Shown here: positions 62,040-64,000 of the stretch, one piece after another
Layout: the number at the start of each line of letters is the position of its first letter
How positions within the stretch are numbered: the stretch's first letter is position 1
From: Halioglobus sp.
Lineage (GTDB): Bacteria; Pseudomonadota; Gammaproteobacteria; Pseudomonadales; Halieaceae
Assembly: GCA_029246385.1 (NCBI GenBank)
Contig: JAQWNG010000025.1
Location: forward strand, 186,001 to 250,000
Direction of reading: 5' to 3'
DNA: 64,000 bases
Program-made: the position numbers and the translations under genes
Notes under the pieces: model-generated
The model's input: the letters and a program-made list of their open reading frames with translations, nothing else
Told to the model about the DNA's origin: nothing
The model's database searches: none

Positions 62040-63515
62040 CTATTTCCAGCCCCGCTTATTCTCAGCCATTTCGCGGTTTTTGGCATCGAAGGCAGCGCGC
62101 AGTTGCATTAACTTTTTGGGGTTCCGGTTGGACGTATCATAGGATTCCCGCGTGTCGCCCGCCAGATCGAAGAGCCATTCTTTCTTTGGTATGGCAACAC
62201 CTATAGGCGCTTGGTCGGTGCCATAAAGAACACCCGCAGCTCCGCGGTATTTATAGTACTGGTCGCGCACCGCGAACAGGGTCTCACCGTCATAATAGTA
62301 AAGATAATCATGCGGAGATGGGCCGCCTTGGGTCAAAATGTTAAGAATACTGCGGCCATCGAGGATTCGATCAGATGGCGACGGTAGCTGCAATAGGTCC
62401 AGCACCGTTGGTAGTAGATCAATGCCCATTGCCATTGCATGTTCAGTCCTGTCTGCCGCAATGCCCGCGGGCCAGTGTGCAATGAAGGGCACTCGCATGC
62501 CGCCTTCGAAGGTGTTGCCCTTGCGGCCACGCTGACCGCCTGCGTCCCCCAGAAACCAGGGGCCGTTGTCTGAGGTGATGACGACCAGTGTATTGTCCAG
62601 ATTTCCTGTGTGCTCGAGCGCCGCCACAATTGCACCAACGCTATCGTCTATTTCTTCCAGCACGTCACCGTAAAGACCGGCTCTGGAAGTGCCGCTGCGC
62701 TCGGGTCTAGTGGCGAGTGGGGCGTGAGGAAAATTGTGGGCGAAATAGAGGAAGAAGGGCTCCTCAGCATGTTGCTCGATGAAATTGGTAGCCGCTTGAG
62801 TATAGCGCTCGGTTAAGAAGCGCTGGTCTACCGGTGCTTCGGTGACGATATTGCGGTTGGCGTAGAGGGCAAAGGGCTGCATATCGTTGCTGTATAAAGC
62901 GCCAAAGTAGCTGTCAAATCCCATGTCGTTGGGTAGTGATGGACTGCGATCTCCAAGGTGCCATTTGCCGACCATACCGGTGGCGTAGCCTGCTGCGTTC
63001 AGTACTTCGGACAGTGTAATTTCCTCCGCCGGCAGGCGAACATTGGCCTTTGGGGTGAGCAAGGTGTTGAACAAAAAGCCCTTGGCGCCTCCCGTCGGGA
63101 AGACCACATTGGGCAGCCCCGCTCGCGCCGCCAGTCGTCCGGTAAGATATCCTGCGCGTGAAGGAGTGCATACCGGTGCAGGGGAATAAAAGTCAGTCAG
63201 CACAACACCGTCGGCGGCTAACGCATTAATATTGGGTGTGGCGATCATCAGGCTACCCTCGGCACCCGCGCCAATATCGCCGTAGCCCATGTCATCATAA
63301 AGGATAAAGAGAATATTGGGAGCGGCCCAATTGCGTTTGTCGTGTTCACTAATTTGGGTTAGATAATCGTGTTTGTTGTGAAGCCTAGTTTGATTCTCGG
63401 ATTGCCCGCTGCCGGCCAGATGATACCCCGTAAAAAGCACAGTCAGCACAATCAGGACTAACAGGGTGCTGACGGCTGCCGTGACTCTGTTCCAAAAAAA
63501 AGTGAAAATTTTCAT
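62040..63515 (-). CDS. Secreted/membrane-anchored sulfatase (FGly type)
   Basis: A 491-residue type I sulfatase. The N-terminal hydrophobic segment (VSTLLVLIVLTVLFTGYHL) directs export or anchoring. LFILYDDMGYGDIG supplies metal-binding Asp residues, and PVCTPSRAGYLTGR is the C-x-P-S-R formylglycine motif. VGKWHLGD and VITSDNGPW complete the active site. Needs a formylglycine-generating enzyme, not in the window. Hydrolyses sulfate esters in the periplasm. Its presence close to four sulfotransferases may mean remodelling of a sulfated lipid, or scavenging of external sulfated compounds. Confidence 0.92.
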   Translation of the reverse strand: MKIFTFFWNRVTAAVSTLLVLIVLTVLFTGYHLAGSGQSENQTRLHNKHDYLTQISEHDKRNWAAPNILFILYDDMGYGDIGAGAEGSLMIATPNINALAADGVVLTDFYSPAPVCTPSRAGYLTGRLAARAGLPNVVFPTGGAKGFLFNTLLTPKANVRLPAEEITLSEVLNAAGYATGMVGKWHLGDRSPSLPNDMGFDSYFGALYSNDMQPFALYANRNIVTEAPVDQRFLTERYTQAATNFIEQHAEEPFFLYFAHNFPHAPLATRPERSGTSRAGLYGDVLEEIDDSVGAIVAALEHTGNLDNTLVVITSDNGPWFLGDAGGQRGRKGNTFEGGMRVPFIAHWPAGIAADRTEHAMAMGIDLLPTVLDLLQLPSPSDRILDGRSILNILTQGGPSPHDYLYYYDGETLFAVRDQYYKYRGAAGVLYGTDQAPIGVAIPKKEWLFDLAGDTRESYDTSNRNPKKLMQLRAAFDAKNREMAENKRGWK

Positions 63516-63657
63516 CTTGGTTCAGTTTCCATCAATGTAGCCGCCTAATTGCACTGGAAATTAGTAGTGCAGGCAGAGATACTGTCATATTAGTCTTACC
63601 CACTCAAATTCTTGCATTGCACAACAGTGCGGCGGAACGGTTTTTGGAGGCCACATT

Positions 63658-64000
63658 GTGAAAAATCTGCAGGGGAAAAGCATTTTAGTTTGTGGTGGTG
63701 CAACCGGTATTGGTGCGTCCACAGTTCGTCGATTGTGTGAAGAGGGCGCGCGCGTGGGCGTTGGCGACTTTAATATGGCTGCAGCCGAGACCTTGGTTGG
63801 AGAATTGAATCTTGCCGGCTTCGAGGCCACGGCTTGGTACTTTGATCAGTCCGATCAGGCGACTATTACTGCCCTCGTCGATTCAGCGGTTGAACATTTT
63901 GGTCGGTTGGATGGCCTGTTTGCGAACGTGGCCGACTTGCAGGCGGTGTTGGCGGATGGTGATATTCTCAGTAATGATAGCGCGTTATGGGAGCGCACTT
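63658..64000 (+). CDS. Short-chain dehydrogenase/reductase, N-terminal part
   Basis: Starts at GTG 63658 with GGAGG 7 nt upstream and runs off the right edge (114 residues visible). The Rossmann glycine motif CGGATGIGAST near residue 13 is that of classical SDR enzymes (TGxxxGIG type, with a Gly in place of Thr). D-x-S-D and HFGRLDGLFANVA follow as expected; the catalytic Ser-Tyr-Lys lies beyond the window. Substrate unknown. Confidence 0.85.
   Translation, partial: MKNLQGKSILVCGGATGIGASTVRRLCEEGARVGVGDFNMAAAETLVGELNLAGFEATAWYFDQSDQATITALVDSAVEHFGRLDGLFANVADLQAVLADGDILSNDSALWERT

Noticed and set aside
1-64000. CRISPR arrays, tRNA/rRNA genes, insertion sequences, phage or integrase genes
   Set aside because: Looked for by eye on both strands; no regularly spaced repeats, cloverleaf-like genes, transposase or integrase frames were found.

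Overview
The window looks like chromosome from a marine-type gammaproteobacterium, about 50% GC. The signs are a DUF3581 gene, a cbpA-cbpM pair, a gnd-zwf-pgl operon, a wax-ester synthase/DGAT and a large TonB-dependent receptor. No rRNA, tRNA, CRISPR array, insertion sequence or phage gene was seen. Coding density is high, and many junctions are 1-4 nt stop/start overlaps.

Left part (1-21 kb): mostly metabolic genes. These are two esterases, a DoxX-like protein, a phosphopantetheinyl transferase that appears to start at ATT, a TonB receptor with an MFS transporter, the co-chaperone pair CbpA/CbpM, a cytochrome P450, the oxidative pentose-phosphate operon, a secreted gluzincin-like protein, a lipase-like hydrolase coupled to a wax-ester synthase, a glycine-zipper lipoprotein, a serine hydrolase and a 2OG-Fe(II) oxygenase.

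Middle (19.9-34 kb): envelope lipid and glycan genes. These are glycosyltransferases, two LpxL-like acyltransferases flanking a fatty-acid hydroxylase, a reductase plus acyl-AMP ligase pair that resembles Caulobacter CerR/AasR, an asparagine synthetase, an O-antigen-ligase-like protein, a GT2 and an FkbM methyltransferase.

Right part (34.6-60.4 kb): what I read as a large sphingolipid locus. It holds a GNAT-type ceramide synthase candidate, serine palmitoyltransferase, a dedicated acyl carrier protein, MurA, a metallophosphoesterase, a lipid (ceramide?) kinase operon, an MsbA-like ABC exporter and an LptF/LptG-like permease pair. Interleaved with these are four related sulfotransferases, three ELM1/DUF1022 proteins, three members of an unnamed family with a DPD motif that looks like a GT8-type glycosyltransferase, and two more 2OG-Fe(II) oxygenases. 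The economical reading is that ceramide is made by AasR/ACP/Spt/bCerS/CerR-like enzymes, phosphorylated and/or glycosylated, hydroxylated and sulfated, then moved outward by Lpt/MsbA-like machinery. Sphingolipid synthesis is uncommon in Gammaproteobacteria, and a sulfated glyco- or phosphosphingolipid with its own transport genes would be new as far as I know. The enzyme families are recognised from motifs; the pathway, its product and the export route are inference.

The right end (60.5-64 kb) holds a DUF3581 protein, a DUF3313-like lipoprotein, a secreted sulfatase and the start of a short-chain dehydrogenase.
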